Of a stretch of DNA of 64,000 nucleotides, positions 42,511 to 51,382 are shown one piece after another. How positions within the stretch are numbered: the first letter of the stretch is position 1; every line of letters begins with the position of its first letter. Position numbers and translations under genes: made by a program. Below the pieces are notes generated by a model. The model saw only the letters and a program-made list of their open reading frames with translations. It was not told the DNA's origin and searched no databases. Source of the stretch: Chloroflexota bacterium (GTDB taxonomy: Bacteria; Chloroflexota; Anaerolineae; Aggregatilineales; Phototrophicaceae); the NCBI GenBank assembly GCA_026709625.1, contig JAPOSR010000002.1, forward strand, positions 26,838 through 90,837. Direction: 5' to 3'.

Positions 42511-42633
42511 GCGCGATTTACCTGCGCTTACTTCTGCGCCTCTGCGGTGAATCGATGTTTCACGACCTGCTCGGACGGCTATGTGGCATACTACAGAAGC
42601 AGCCACAGGCAAAACGAAGGCGCAGCGCAGCCT

Positions 42634-45600
42634 ATGAGCGCAATACGCGACTATCTGAGCGAAATACAGGCTGAATACAAGACCAGCATGGCGGGTGAGC
42701 ATGCCTATCGTCCGGCGCTTAAGAGCTTGCTGGAATCCACAGATGGCAGCCTGCAAGCCGTCAACGACGCGGCGCGCACAGCAATCGGCATGCCCGATTT
42801 CGTCGTCCTGCGGCAGCCGGGCAATGTGCCGATCGGCATCGTCGAAGCAAAAGACATTAGCAACCAGTTGAGCCGAACGGAAAAATCACAGCAAATCAAG
42901 CGCTACCAGGCGCATGGCAACCTGATCCTGACCAACTACCTCGAGTTTCGCTGGTATGTGAACAGCGAGATGATCGACACTGTCCGCATCGCCCGAGTCA
43001 AGAACGGCAAGCTAAATCGCGTCTCTGCTGCCTATGCCGACTTGCTCGACATGCTGCGGCGCTTCGCTCGCCAGACGACCCAATCGGTGAACAGCGCTCG
43101 GGAACTGGCGGAGCGGCTGGCTCGCAGCGCGCAATTCATCGCCCATTTCATCGAAAAAGACCTCAAGAGCGGCGCGCCCAGCACAAACTTGCAAAACCAA
43201 ATGGCCGCCTTCCAACGAACCTTGCTGCCCGGTCTGGACATCCCCCGTTTCGCCGATATGTACGCGCAGACGCTGGCTTATGGCTTGTTCGCCTCGCGTG
43301 TGAACTTTCCTGGCGACCCCGCCAGTTTCAGCCTGCGCGGCGCGGCTGAAGACATCCCCCAGACCAACCCCTTCCTGCGCGACCTCTTTTATCACAGCCG
43401 CTTCGACATCGGCGCCCGGTTGACCTGGATGGCGGAGGGGCTGGTCGAGATTCTGCGCCACACCGATATGGATGGCATCCTCGCCGACTTCGGACAACGG
43501 ACAGGCCAAACCGACCCGGTCGTGCATTTCTACGAAACCTTCCTCGCCGCCTACAACCCCAGCCTGCGAGAAACGCGCGGCGTTTATTTCACGCCCGAGC
43601 CAGTTGTCAAATATATCGTGCGCAGCGTCGACCACATCTTAAAAACCCGCTTTGATCGTCCGCGCGGGCTGGCTGACGAAAACGCGCTCATCCTCGACCC
43701 CGCCGCCGGCACGGGCACATTCCTGTATTTTGTCATCGAGACAATCAAAGAAGCCTTTGCCGGGCAGCAGGGACTGTGGAAGAGCTATGTCTCGGAGCGC
43801 CTGCTGCCGCGCATCTTCGGTTTTGAGCTGCTGATGGCGCCCTACACGGTCGCCCACATGAACCTGAGCCTGCAGCTGAAAGAAGCCGGCTACGCGTTCA
43901 AAGCCGGCGAACGGCTGGGCATCTACCTGACCAATGCGCTGGAAGAAGCCAAAGAAGCGCCCGAGCTGCCTTTCGCCGAGTTTATCACCGCCGAGGCGAA
44001 CGAAGCAGTCGCCATCAAACGCGACAAGCCGATTATGGTTGTGCTGGGCAATCCGCCTTATTCCTACGCCTCGCAGAACAAGGGACAGTGGATAAGCGAC
44101 TTGGTGCGGGATTATTACTTTGTCGATGGCAAACCGCTGGGCGAGCGCAACCCGAAAGCGCTGCAAGATGATTATGTCAAGTTCATCCGTTTCGCGCAGT
44201 GGCGCATCGAGCAGACGGGCGAGGGCGTGCTGGCTTTTGTTACGAACAACAGTTATTTGGACGCGCCGACATTTAGGGGGATGCGAAAATCTCTACTAAA
44301 CTCATTCTCCGAGATATATGTACTCAATTTACATGGTGATAGTCGCAAGTCTGAACAGACTCCAGATGGTAACAAGGACGAAAACGTCTTTGACATTATT
44401 CAAGGCGTGGCAATTATAATTCTAATACGAAAGCAAGAAAATAGCATAGGTCCTAAGTGTATTCACTATAGCGACTTGTGGGGATTGCGAAAGGAAAAGT
44501 ACGAATACTTAAGTCGTTATGAAATTGAAGCGACAGAATGGGAATGCGTATCACCTTTATCCCCAAACTACTTCTTCAAACCGTTCAATCTCACAAATTT
44601 TATCGATTATCGTCATATGTGCGCTGCGCCCCAGATTTTCAAAGTACAGAGCATGGGTATTACTATTCAAAAGAAGCTCGTGTCATTTGTGAATGACCGC
44701 CCAGATTCAATTCATTACCGTGTATTTGACAAAAGATTTATCGACTACGACATCGGTATCATACAACGCGCCCGATACGAAATAATGCAACACTTGCACG
44801 GCGTTGAAAACTTGGCTCTTGTTACGCTAAGACGGCCAAGGATCCCACTTGTAGGCAACTTTTTCGTGACGGACGACCTCACTGACAAATCTGTAATATC
44901 GTCCAAAGATAACGCCAATGTATTCCCACTCTACCTCTACCCCAGCAAACAGCAAGAACTTACAGACGCAGACGAATTCCCCCTAAGCCACAAGGGCCGC
45001 CGCCCCAACCTTTCAAAAGCCTTCGTCAGCGAAATCGAAGCCAAGCTCGGCCTGCGCTTCGTCACCGAAGGCAGCGCTTTTGCTACCCCCCATCCCCCGG
45101 CCCCTTCCCCCACAAGGAGGGAAGGGGAGCTTGATATGAGCGAGCTCGATTCAGGCGACGAAAGCCCCCTCCCTCTTTATGGGGGAGGGGGTTTGGGGGT
45201 GGGGGAAGATACCTGGTTCGGTCCCGAAGACATCTTCTATTACGCCTACGCCACCTTCCACAGCCCGACCTACCGCGAGCGCTATGCCGAGTTTCTCAAA
45301 ATCGACTTCCCCCGCCTGCCCTTGACTTCGGATCTGGGCTTGTTCGCCGCGCTGGTGCGGCTGGGCGCGGAGTTGGTGGGCTTGCACCTGATGAAATCGT
45401 CCAAGCTGTCAAACTTCATCACCACATTCGATGTCGAAGGCGACAACGAAGTCGCGCGCGGCTTTCCCAAATACAACGAAGCCGAGGGGTGCGTCTTCAT
45501 CAACAAGACGCAATACTTCGGCGGCGTCGCGGCCGAGATCTGGGACTTCCACATTGGCGGCTATCGCGTGGCGGAGAAATGGCTCAAAGACCGCCGCGGC

Positions 45601-45717
45601 CGCAAGCTGTCTTATGATGACCTGACGCATTATCAGAAAATTATCGTCGCCCTGTCGGAAACCCGGCGCGTCATGTCGGCGATCGACGCGGCGATTCCGA
45701 GCTTCCCGATTGGGTAA
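42634..45717 (+). CDS. Single-chain restriction-modification enzyme (nuclease + N6-adenine methylase, type IIG/ISP-like)
   Basis: A 1027-residue protein. The N-terminus has a PD-(D/E)XK nuclease (PDFVVLR at 54-60, then IVEAKD with E71 and K73). An N6-adenine methylase follows: motif I LDPAAGTGTFLYFV near 353 and motif IV GNPPYSYA near 472. The C-terminus (SYDDLTHYQKIIVALSETRR) resembles the specificity domain of type ISP enzymes, but there is no helicase, so it is closer to type IIG. It cleaves and methylates DNA from one polypeptide. Residues about 543-785 are encoded by an AT-rich stretch, and about 40 residues near 818 derive from repeat R8. Start ATG 42634 has only a weak site. Confidence 0.87.
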   Translation: MSAIRDYLSEIQAEYKTSMAGEHAYRPALKSLLESTDGSLQAVNDAARTAIGMPDFVVLRQPGNVPIGIVEAKDISNQLSRTEKSQQIKRYQAHGNLILTNYLEFRWYVNSEMIDTVRIARVKNGKLNRVSAAYADLLDMLRRFARQTTQSVNSARELAERLARSAQFIAHFIEKDLKSGAPSTNLQNQMAAFQRTLLPGLDIPRFADMYAQTLAYGLFASRVNFPGDPASFSLRGAAEDIPQTNPFLRDLFYHSRFDIGARLTWMAEGLVEILRHTDMDGILADFGQRTGQTDPVVHFYETFLAAYNPSLRETRGVYFTPEPVVKYIVRSVDHILKTRFDRPRGLADENALILDPAAGTGTFLYFVIETIKEAFAGQQGLWKSYVSERLLPRIFGFELLMAPYTVAHMNLSLQLKEAGYAFKAGERLGIYLTNALEEAKEAPELPFAEFITAEANEAVAIKRDKPIMVVLGNPPYSYASQNKGQWISDLVRDYYFVDGKPLGERNPKALQDDYVKFIRFAQWRIEQTGEGVLAFVTNNSYLDAPTFRGMRKSLLNSFSEIYVLNLHGDSRKSEQTPDGNKDENVFDIIQGVAIIILIRKQENSIGPKCIHYSDLWGLRKEKYEYLSRYEIEATEWECVSPLSPNYFFKPFNLTNFIDYRHMCAAPQIFKVQSMGITIQKKLVSFVNDRPDSIHYRVFDKRFIDYDIGIIQRARYEIMQHLHGVENLALVTLRRPRIPLVGNFFVTDDLTDKSVISSKDNANVFPLYLYPSKQQELTDADEFPLSHKGRRPNLSKAFVSEIEAKLGLRFVTEGSAFATPHPPAPSPTRREGELDMSELDSGDESPLPLYGGGGLGVGEDTWFGPEDIFYYAYATFHSPTYRERYAEFLKIDFPRLPLTSDLGLFAALVRLGAELVGLHLMKSSKLSNFITTFDVEGDNEVARGFPKYNEAEGCVFINKTQYFGGVAAEIWDFHIGGYRVAEKWLKDRRGRKLSYDDLTHYQKIIVALSETRRVMSAIDAAIPSFPIG
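45086..45207 (+). repeat. Repeat core R8 inserted in frame in the restriction-modification gene
   Basis: C-rich block (CCCCCATCCCCCGGCCCC, GAGGGAAGGGGAG) and G-rich block (CCCTCCCTCTTTATGGGG, GGTTTGGGGGTGGGGG) of the foldback family, without the GGGAGTGG termini. It is read through as about 40 Pro-, Ser-, Gly- and Glu-rich residues between two well-folded segments. Confidence 0.8.
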
Positions 45718-45740
45718 TCTCTCAGTAAGTGAAAGCAAGT

Positions 45741-45880
45741 CTTGTGACAACAGCCCCCATCCCCCAGCCTCTTGCCCCCAGAACGAGGGAAGGGGAGTCT
45801 TTCCAGAGATTCTGTAGCCTTAAAGCCCCTCCCTCATTTTGGGGAGGGGCTTGGGGTGGGGGCAAGGGGGTCGGGGGCTT
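45741..45880 (+). repeat. Dispersed foldback element, partial copy R9
   Basis: Carries CCCCCATCCCCCAGCC, GCCCCCAGAACGAGGGAAGG, the centre CTTTCCAGAGATTCTG, and CCCCTCCCTCATTTTGGGG with GGGGTGGGGGCAAGGGGG. Termini not recognisable. It fills most of the gap between the restriction-modification gene and the Gfo/Idh gene at 45943. Confidence 0.75.
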
Positions 45881-45942
45881 GTATTCGCATGACTTGCTTT
45901 GTCTTACTGCTGTGGCAAATATATTTTGATGCGATTGTCCTG

Positions 45943-47172
45943 CTAGGGTCGCGGATAGCTGATCGCCAGCATGCCCTCGATATCCAGTGGGTCGACTCCA
46001 TAGTTTTCGCGCAGGCTCGCCCGCAGCGCCGCCTCTGATTCCAGCTCACCAGTCAAAGGCAGCTGCAGCCGTTTGCCTGTCTGCAGCGCCGATTCGCGGG
46101 TGGCGACTTCCATCATCATCGCCATCAGCGCGTCTTCGTCCGTATATTCCGATGTGCGCAGGCCACGCACAGCCTCGGCAAAGTCGACGATGTGCCCGAT
46201 GACGGCGGCGCTGTAATAATTGCGGCGGTGGTAGGCGCTCGCGCCCAGTCGATACGGGTTCACATGCTCAATGCGCCTGCCCGGCAGGTCGACATGCGAA
46301 GACAGCCAGTCGCGTCCATCGCCAACATGCGCGATCGGATAGCTCAAGTCGTGGACTCCGCCCGCCGCCAAAGCTTCGTCTGTGCAATAGCGCACTTCGC
46401 CGCGCCCCTGCCAGTCAGCCGCCGCTTGCTGCACGACCACCCCGCGCGCGCCGGCCAGCTCGGTATAGCCGGGCCGCGGGTACCGCCCCAGCATGCTCTT
46501 GATGTTGCCGGCATGGTCGATCACCAGCGCATCATCGGGAAACCAAAAGAAATGCGCGCGATACCGTTCGGTCTCGTGATACCGATGCGCCAGCTGATAA
46601 TGTCCAGCGGTCGGCATATCGTGGGCGATAGCTTGCGCCGCCGTCGGGTATGCGCCAAAAAAGTGGATCCAGCGGGAATTGTTGTGAAAGCCAGTGTGGT
46701 CGTGCCAGCAGGTCAGGCGTTTGACATCGCCGATGAAGCCGTCTGCCGCGATCAACTTCATCATGCGGTCGAAGGGGAAGCGGAAGAAGTTTTCGGCGAT
46801 GCGCAAGATAGTCTGGTTTTGCCGCGCCGCCGCCACCATCTCTTGCGCTTGCAGCAGCAGGCTGCACATGCTCGTCTCGACATTGACGGGCACGCCATGC
46901 GCCAGCAATGCGCAGCAGATGCTGTGGTGCGAGGGGATGGGGCTGACGACAAATGCCGCTTCCATGGGGCGGGCGCGGATTAGCTCGTGCAGATCGTAAA
47001 AGGCTGGCACGCCAAGCGACTCGGCGAAGGCATCAGCCGATGCGCGCACAGGATCGCAGACGGCAGAGATTGTTATCCAGGGCTTTAGATAATCAAAGAG
47101 CGGTCGATACGTTGTCTTGGAGCGGTTGCCTGTGCCGATCAAGGCGACGGACAGAGGTTCAGCCAGCCCCAT
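45943..47172 (-). CDS. Gfo/Idh/MocA family oxidoreductase
   Basis: A 409-residue dehydrogenase with Rossmann start SVALIGTGNRSKTTYRPL. The usual EKP triad is replaced by VETSMC, in which glutamate is kept but lysine is not, so catalysis may differ from typical members. The C-terminal domain has RWIHFFGAYPTAAQAIAHDM. It is last in an operon with a DapA-like aldolase (48281) and a beta-propeller lyase (47159), overlapping the latter by 14 bp. Oxidation or isomerisation of a sugar acid or its lactone would fit the context. Confidence 0.82.
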   Translation of the reverse strand: MGLAEPLSVALIGTGNRSKTTYRPLFDYLKPWITISAVCDPVRASADAFAESLGVPAFYDLHELIRARPMEAAFVVSPIPSHHSICCALLAHGVPVNVETSMCSLLLQAQEMVAAARQNQTILRIAENFFRFPFDRMMKLIAADGFIGDVKRLTCWHDHTGFHNNSRWIHFFGAYPTAAQAIAHDMPTAGHYQLAHRYHETERYRAHFFWFPDDALVIDHAGNIKSMLGRYPRPGYTELAGARGVVVQQAAADWQGRGEVRYCTDEALAAGGVHDLSYPIAHVGDGRDWLSSHVDLPGRRIEHVNPYRLGASAYHRRNYYSAAVIGHIVDFAEAVRGLRTSEYTDEDALMAMMMEVATRESALQTGKRLQLPLTGELESEAALRASLRENYGVDPLDIEGMLAISYPRP

Positions 47173-48280
47173 CGTAGAGCCTTTCTATCGTGTCTGTCGG
47201 GATTTCCACTTCATAAACCTGCGCTGTGCCGGTGCGGTCGCTGGTGTAGACGACGCGCCGGCTGTCGGGCGAAAAAGACGGGTGTGGATGCGTATGCTGG
47301 GGCGCATAGACGGCTATTGGCCCGTTTTCATACGGGAATGGTCCCGCCCAGTGCGCGCCTTCGTTCGTAGCTTCGGGATGACACAGCGTCAGGGGAGCGC
47401 CTTTGCCATCGCGCGGGTCAAATAGCTGGATGCCAATATCGGGGAAGTTGGTATCTGCCACCATCAGCCGGCCGCTGGGATCGCAGACAGCATGCCAGGC
47501 GTTGAAGGAAGTGACGCGGCGTTCTGCGCCCGTATCGACCTGGATGGCGCGGATGCCCTTATTCCAGTCGACAAAAGCCAATTCGCGCCGGCCGGGGATC
47601 CACACCTCATGCGTGATCCATTCGCCGGACTGGCGTTGATACACACGCCGATTGCCGCTGCCATCGCGCCCGATGATCCAAACGCGGTCGGTCAAAGAGC
47701 CGGCATAATAGAGCAGGTCGCTGTCATCGGGGCAAAAAATCAAATGAGCGATGGTGTCGGCCTGCAGGATGACATTGTGTGCGCCGCTGGTGGTGTCGAT
47801 GATGACCAGATTGGCGCGGCCAGCCTGGCTGAAACGCAGCGCCCAATAGCGGTCGTCGCAACTGAGCGCGGTGGTGCCCATCGCATCGGCCACCATGCCA
47901 TCCTCGCGCAGACGCACATCGCCAAAATCCAGCAGTTGCTCTTCGCGCAGTGTTTCGGTGCAGACGCGATAGCCGCCTGTCCCGGCTGTATAATAGACCC
48001 AGCGTCCATCGTGTGAAGGATAGACAGAATATTCTGCCAGCCCGGCGCGTTCGGTCATCTGCAAGATCTTGCCAGTGGCGCGGTCTTCGGCATGGATTTC
48101 TGGGCGGCCGCTGCGGTGGCTGACGAAGATCAGCCGCGCCATGGCGTCATCATAGGCGGGCACGAAGAAGAAAGGATGGTGATGGATGCTGGGCTGGTCG
48201 GTCACCTGGCGGATGCGCGCGCCCGTGCCGGCATCGTGGAATATGCGCGCCTCGGACGGGTAGGCGCTGCCACGCGCCAT
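47159..48280 (-). CDS. Oligogalacturonate lyase-like beta-propeller protein
   Basis: A 373-residue seven-bladed propeller. The start (RIRQVTDQPSIHHHPFFFVP) with the HH-x-FF pattern, the segment WITHEVWIPGRRELAFVDWN, and the late YAPQHTHPHPSFSPDSRRVV agree with PL22 oligogalacturonate lyase, whose histidines bind a metal. PL22 enzymes release unsaturated uronates from pectin oligomers inside the cell. Without verified active-site residues a TolB-like role is the alternative. The start codon directly follows the DapA-like stop (TAGATG). Confidence 0.75.
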   Translation of the reverse strand: MARGSAYPSEARIFHDAGTGARIRQVTDQPSIHHHPFFFVPAYDDAMARLIFVSHRSGRPEIHAEDRATGKILQMTERAGLAEYSVYPSHDGRWVYYTAGTGGYRVCTETLREEQLLDFGDVRLREDGMVADAMGTTALSCDDRYWALRFSQAGRANLVIIDTTSGAHNVILQADTIAHLIFCPDDSDLLYYAGSLTDRVWIIGRDGSGNRRVYQRQSGEWITHEVWIPGRRELAFVDWNKGIRAIQVDTGAERRVTSFNAWHAVCDPSGRLMVADTNFPDIGIQLFDPRDGKGAPLTLCHPEATNEGAHWAGPFPYENGPIAVYAPQHTHPHPSFSPDSRRVVYTSDRTGTAQVYEVEIPTDTIERLYDGAG

Positions 48281-49228
48281 CTAGGCAACCGCCTTCGCCA
48301 CTACGTCAAAGCCGGCCGCTTCCAGCTCGTTGGCGATCCGCGCGACTTCTTCGGGTGGCAGCGGTCGCAGCGGTCGGCGCATGCGCATGGACGGGAACTT
48401 GCCCATCAAAGTCATGGCGCATTTCATCCGCTGGTGCGCATCGCTGGAAGGCTCGCCGAACCGGTAGACAATCTGTGAAAGCGGCCGCACCTTGTCTTGC
48501 AGATGGTTGGCTTGTTCCAGGTCGCCCCAAAGCGCCGCGCGCACCAAAGCGGTGATCAGCTCGGGCACGAAGCCGGCAAAACCGACCAGCGCGCCATCCG
48601 CGCCATCCAGCAGGGTGACAAGCAAGTACTCGTCTTGGCAGCTGATGATGCTGATTTCGGGCGCGGCTTGCTTGAGGTTGCGGTAGTCATAGGCCCAGCG
48701 GGACATATCGCGTGTGCCCATTTTTATGCTGACGACGCGCTTGATCTTGGTCAGGTCCAGCATCTCAGCCAGGCTGTAGCCCGCTTTGGTCCAGGCGGGA
48801 TACTGATGCACGATGATATCGATATCCGCGCCTTCCGCCACATCCTGGAAGTAGCCGACGGCGGTTTCGCTGGCGCGTCCAAAGCGCAGCCAGTGATGCG
48901 GTGGCATCAGCAAGATGGCATCTGCGCCGACATCTTTGGCAGCCAGCGCCTGGGCAATGGCTTCATCGCTGCCTTCGGCACAGACGCCAGAAACGACTTT
49001 TACGCGATCGCCTACTTCTTCGGCGATGATCTGGGTTACCTTAGCGCGTTCGTGGTTGCGCAGCGACATGACCTCGCCGGTATGTCCGTTGCAGACCAAG
49101 CCCGTCACGCCATCCACCGCCGCCAGATAGCGCGCATATTCGCGCAAGCCGCCTTCGTCTATGGAGTCGTCGCTGTTGAACGGGCAGAGCGTGGCTGGCA
49201 GCACACCCGTCCAGGGTTTGTTAAACAT
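48281..49228 (-). CDS. DapA/NanA-family class I aldolase
   Basis: A 315-residue TIM-barrel lyase of the dihydrodipicolinate synthase family. The Schiff-base lysine is in RVVSIKMGTRD and the proton-relay tyrosine in IIVHQYPAWTK; the GNGHTGE-type loop (CNGHTGEVMSL) binds the pyruvate carboxylate. Members condense or cleave pyruvate with an aldehyde, e.g. 2-keto-3-deoxy sugar acids. A GAGAGGAAG site precedes the ATG at 49228. First gene of the operon with the propeller lyase and Gfo/Idh protein, which suggests sugar-acid breakdown. Confidence 0.88.
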   Translation of the reverse strand: MFNKPWTGVLPATLCPFNSDDSIDEGGLREYARYLAAVDGVTGLVCNGHTGEVMSLRNHERAKVTQIIAEEVGDRVKVVSGVCAEGSDEAIAQALAAKDVGADAILLMPPHHWLRFGRASETAVGYFQDVAEGADIDIIVHQYPAWTKAGYSLAEMLDLTKIKRVVSIKMGTRDMSRWAYDYRNLKQAAPEISIISCQDEYLLVTLLDGADGALVGFAGFVPELITALVRAALWGDLEQANHLQDKVRPLSQIVYRFGEPSSDAHQRMKCAMTLMGKFPSMRMRRPLRPLPPEEVARIANELEAAGFDVVAKAVA

Positions 49229-49318
49229 GAAATGCTTCCTCTCGTTGATATGTTCTTCTGTGTCTACATGCCTATGTGGCGAATAATCTCTGTGCTGATG
49301 GGTTCTCTTTTCGCCTGT

Positions 49319-50299
49319 TCAGGTATTGCGGCGCGGGTCGAGGGCGTCGTTCAAGCCATCGCCCAGAAAGACAAAAGCCACCTGGACGATGCCGATCGTC
49401 ACGGCTGGGATGAGGATCAAATGCGGGAAAATCTGCCAATAACGGCGACCCTCTTCCAGCATAGAGCCCCAGCTGGCATTGGGCGGCTGGATGCCGATGC
49501 CCAAAAAGCTCAAGCCGGCTTCCAAGGTAACGGCGCCGCCCATGCTGGCTGTGACCGCGACCACCAGCGGACCCAGCGCATTTGGGATGACATGGCGCAG
49601 CATGATATGGACTTCTGAGGCGCCGATCGCCCGCGCCGCCAGCACATAATCTTCTTCGTTGATGCTCAACACTTGCCCGCGGACGAGGCGCGCCAGCCCA
49701 GGCCAGCCGATCAATGCCAAGGCGCTGAAGACCAGCACATAATCCAGCCACAGCGTGTTCAAGTAGAAGGGGTTGCGCGTCTGCATGTAAAGCGTGTCAA
49801 AGGCGTTGATTATGGGGCGGCGCAGGGTGGTGTTGATGAGGATGACCAACAGCAGACCGGGCATGGCTTGGATCAAATCGCTGATCCACATCAGGAATTC
49901 GTCGGCGCGACCGCCGCTGATGCCCGCCCAGGCGCCGACCAGCACGCCAATCAAGAGGCTGATGGCGGTGGTGAAAAAAGCGACCAAAGCGGCTGTGCGC
50001 GCGCCATGCAGCATACGGCTGAAGACATCTCGCCCCAGGTCGTCCGTGCCCAGAAAATGCTCTTCAGAAGGACCTTGAAAGGCGTGGAAAATATTCTGTT
50101 CGAGAAAGTCATAAGGCGAGATATGGGGGCCGACCAAGGCGATGACGAGGAAGCAGAAAACCACCACCAGCCCGCCGACAGCCAGCCAATTCCTGCGGAA
50201 TCGCCGCGATGCGTCTTGCCACAAGCTGCGCTGCTCGCCACTGTTGATGCCATCTGCCACGACGCGCGAGATTTTGCCGCCCGGCGCGCTTTCGCTCAT
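49319..50299 (-). CDS. ABC importer permease, DppC/OppC type
   Basis: A 326-residue permease with N-terminal cytoplasmic segment, six spans and the binding-protein-dependent transport signature (VLAARAIGASEVHIMLRHVI, with the EAA loop GASEVHIMLRHVIPN). The DLGRDVFSRMLHGARTAALV segment is typical of OppC-like subunits. With the 50296 gene it forms the channel for a family 5 solute binding protein. ATG 50299 overlaps the stop of the DppB-like gene by 4 bp. Confidence 0.92.
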   Translation of the reverse strand: MSESAPGGKISRVVADGINSGEQRSLWQDASRRFRRNWLAVGGLVVVFCFLVIALVGPHISPYDFLEQNIFHAFQGPSEEHFLGTDDLGRDVFSRMLHGARTAALVAFFTTAISLLIGVLVGAWAGISGGRADEFLMWISDLIQAMPGLLLVILINTTLRRPIINAFDTLYMQTRNPFYLNTLWLDYVLVFSALALIGWPGLARLVRGQVLSINEEDYVLAARAIGASEVHIMLRHVIPNALGPLVVAVTASMGGAVTLEAGLSFLGIGIQPPNASWGSMLEEGRRYWQIFPHLILIPAVTIGIVQVAFVFLGDGLNDALDPRRNT

Positions 50300-51246
50300 T
50301 GCGCCCGCACCCGTGGATCCAATATGGGATAGATGATATCGACCAGGAAATTGCTCACAAAAATAATCAAAGTGCCGACGACCGCCACCGCCATGATGAT
50401 CGGATAATCGACCTTTTTGATGCCCTCAATCGTCAGCAAGCCAAAGCCACGGATATTCAGAATGTATTCCACAAACAAGGAACCGTTTACCAGCCCGATC
50501 ATGATGAGCCCCAATGCGGTCACCACCGGCGTCAATACGGGTCGCAGCATATGCCGCAAGATGATGCGCGATTCTGGCACCCCTTTGGCGCGGGCGGTGG
50601 TTACATATTGCTGGCTTTTGACCTCCAGCATAGCTGAGCGGGTCTGGCGCACAATGATGGGCAGCACGCCAATGGCGATCACCGCCACTGGCAGCGCAGA
50701 GTCAATGTGAAACAGCCCGTTCCAGCCATAGGGCACATCGATCAGCTTAAGCTGTAAGACGAGCAAAAGCAGCAGCATGGGCAAGATGACAAAAGACGGA
50801 ATGCCATTGACGAAAAGCACGATGCTGACGATCAGCCGGTCGAGCAGGCGGTTGTGATACAGCGCCGCCCATACACCCAAGGCAATGCCCACAACCGCGC
50901 CGATGACAGTCGCAGCTATTCCCAGCTGCATAGAAATCGGCAAGCGAAAGCGCACGATATCCAGCACGGGACGGTCGACTTCTATGCGGATTGAGCGCCC
51001 CCAATCGCCTTGCAGCAAGTTGTTCATATAATTCCCGAATTGCGCGAGGAAGGGTTCGTCCAAACCATATTTCTTGCGCAGCGCCAGCATGACGACTTCG
51101 TCTTCGGTATCGAAGTCTTCGCCCTGGATGAACATCATGCGGATGGGGTCGCCCGCGCCATAATACATCATGGCATAGGTGATTAAGAGGATGAGCAGCA
51201 GCCCAACCGACCAGCGCAAGAGGCGAATGAGCAGGAATGTGGCCAT
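50296..51246 (-). CDS. ABC importer permease, DppB/OppB type
   Basis: A 316-residue permease starting MATFLLIRLLRWSVGLLLIL, with YAMMYYGAGDPIRMM in the first loop, and the EAA-type cytoplasmic loop TTARAKGVPESRIILRHMLR. These are DppB/OppB characteristics. ATG 51246 is chosen, as the residues before it derive from repeat-like sequence. It precedes the DppC-like gene with ATGA overlap and follows the binding protein gene (51383) over a gap with repeat R10. Confidence 0.9.
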   Translation of the reverse strand: MATFLLIRLLRWSVGLLLILLITYAMMYYGAGDPIRMMFIQGEDFDTEDEVVMLALRKKYGLDEPFLAQFGNYMNNLLQGDWGRSIRIEVDRPVLDIVRFRLPISMQLGIAATVIGAVVGIALGVWAALYHNRLLDRLIVSIVLFVNGIPSFVILPMLLLLLVLQLKLIDVPYGWNGLFHIDSALPVAVIAIGVLPIIVRQTRSAMLEVKSQQYVTTARAKGVPESRIILRHMLRPVLTPVVTALGLIMIGLVNGSLFVEYILNIRGFGLLTIEGIKKVDYPIIMAVAVVGTLIIFVSNFLVDIIYPILDPRVRAQ

Positions 51247-51261
51247 AAAACGCGCTACCTC

Positions 51262-51361
51262 GTCCCCCCATCTCCCAGCTCCTTCCCCCAAAATGAGGGA
51301 AGGAGCGCAGCAAACTGCGAGTTATCGCCAATCCTCCCGCCTTCTTGATGGAGGAGGGGGG
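51262..51361 (+). repeat. Dispersed foldback element, degenerate copy R10
   Basis: CCCCCCATCTCCCAGCTCC, CCCCCAAAATGAGGGAAGG and a final GGAGGAGGGGGG block. Only the core is recognisable. It sits between the binding-protein gene and its permeases. Confidence 0.55.
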
Positions 51362-51382
51362 TAGGTGATGGCGGCAACCGTC

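Noticed and set aside
41725..42633. N-terminal extension of the restriction-modification gene into the TPR gene
   Set aside because: The extension overlaps a TPR gene in another frame and reads repeat DNA; homology-like sequence starts only at the ATG at 42634.
899..51361. C-rich/G-rich repeats as CRISPR or as rho-independent terminators
   Set aside because: Copies are kilobases apart without spacers, include both orientations, and have inverted termini with target duplications, which argues for mobile elements.
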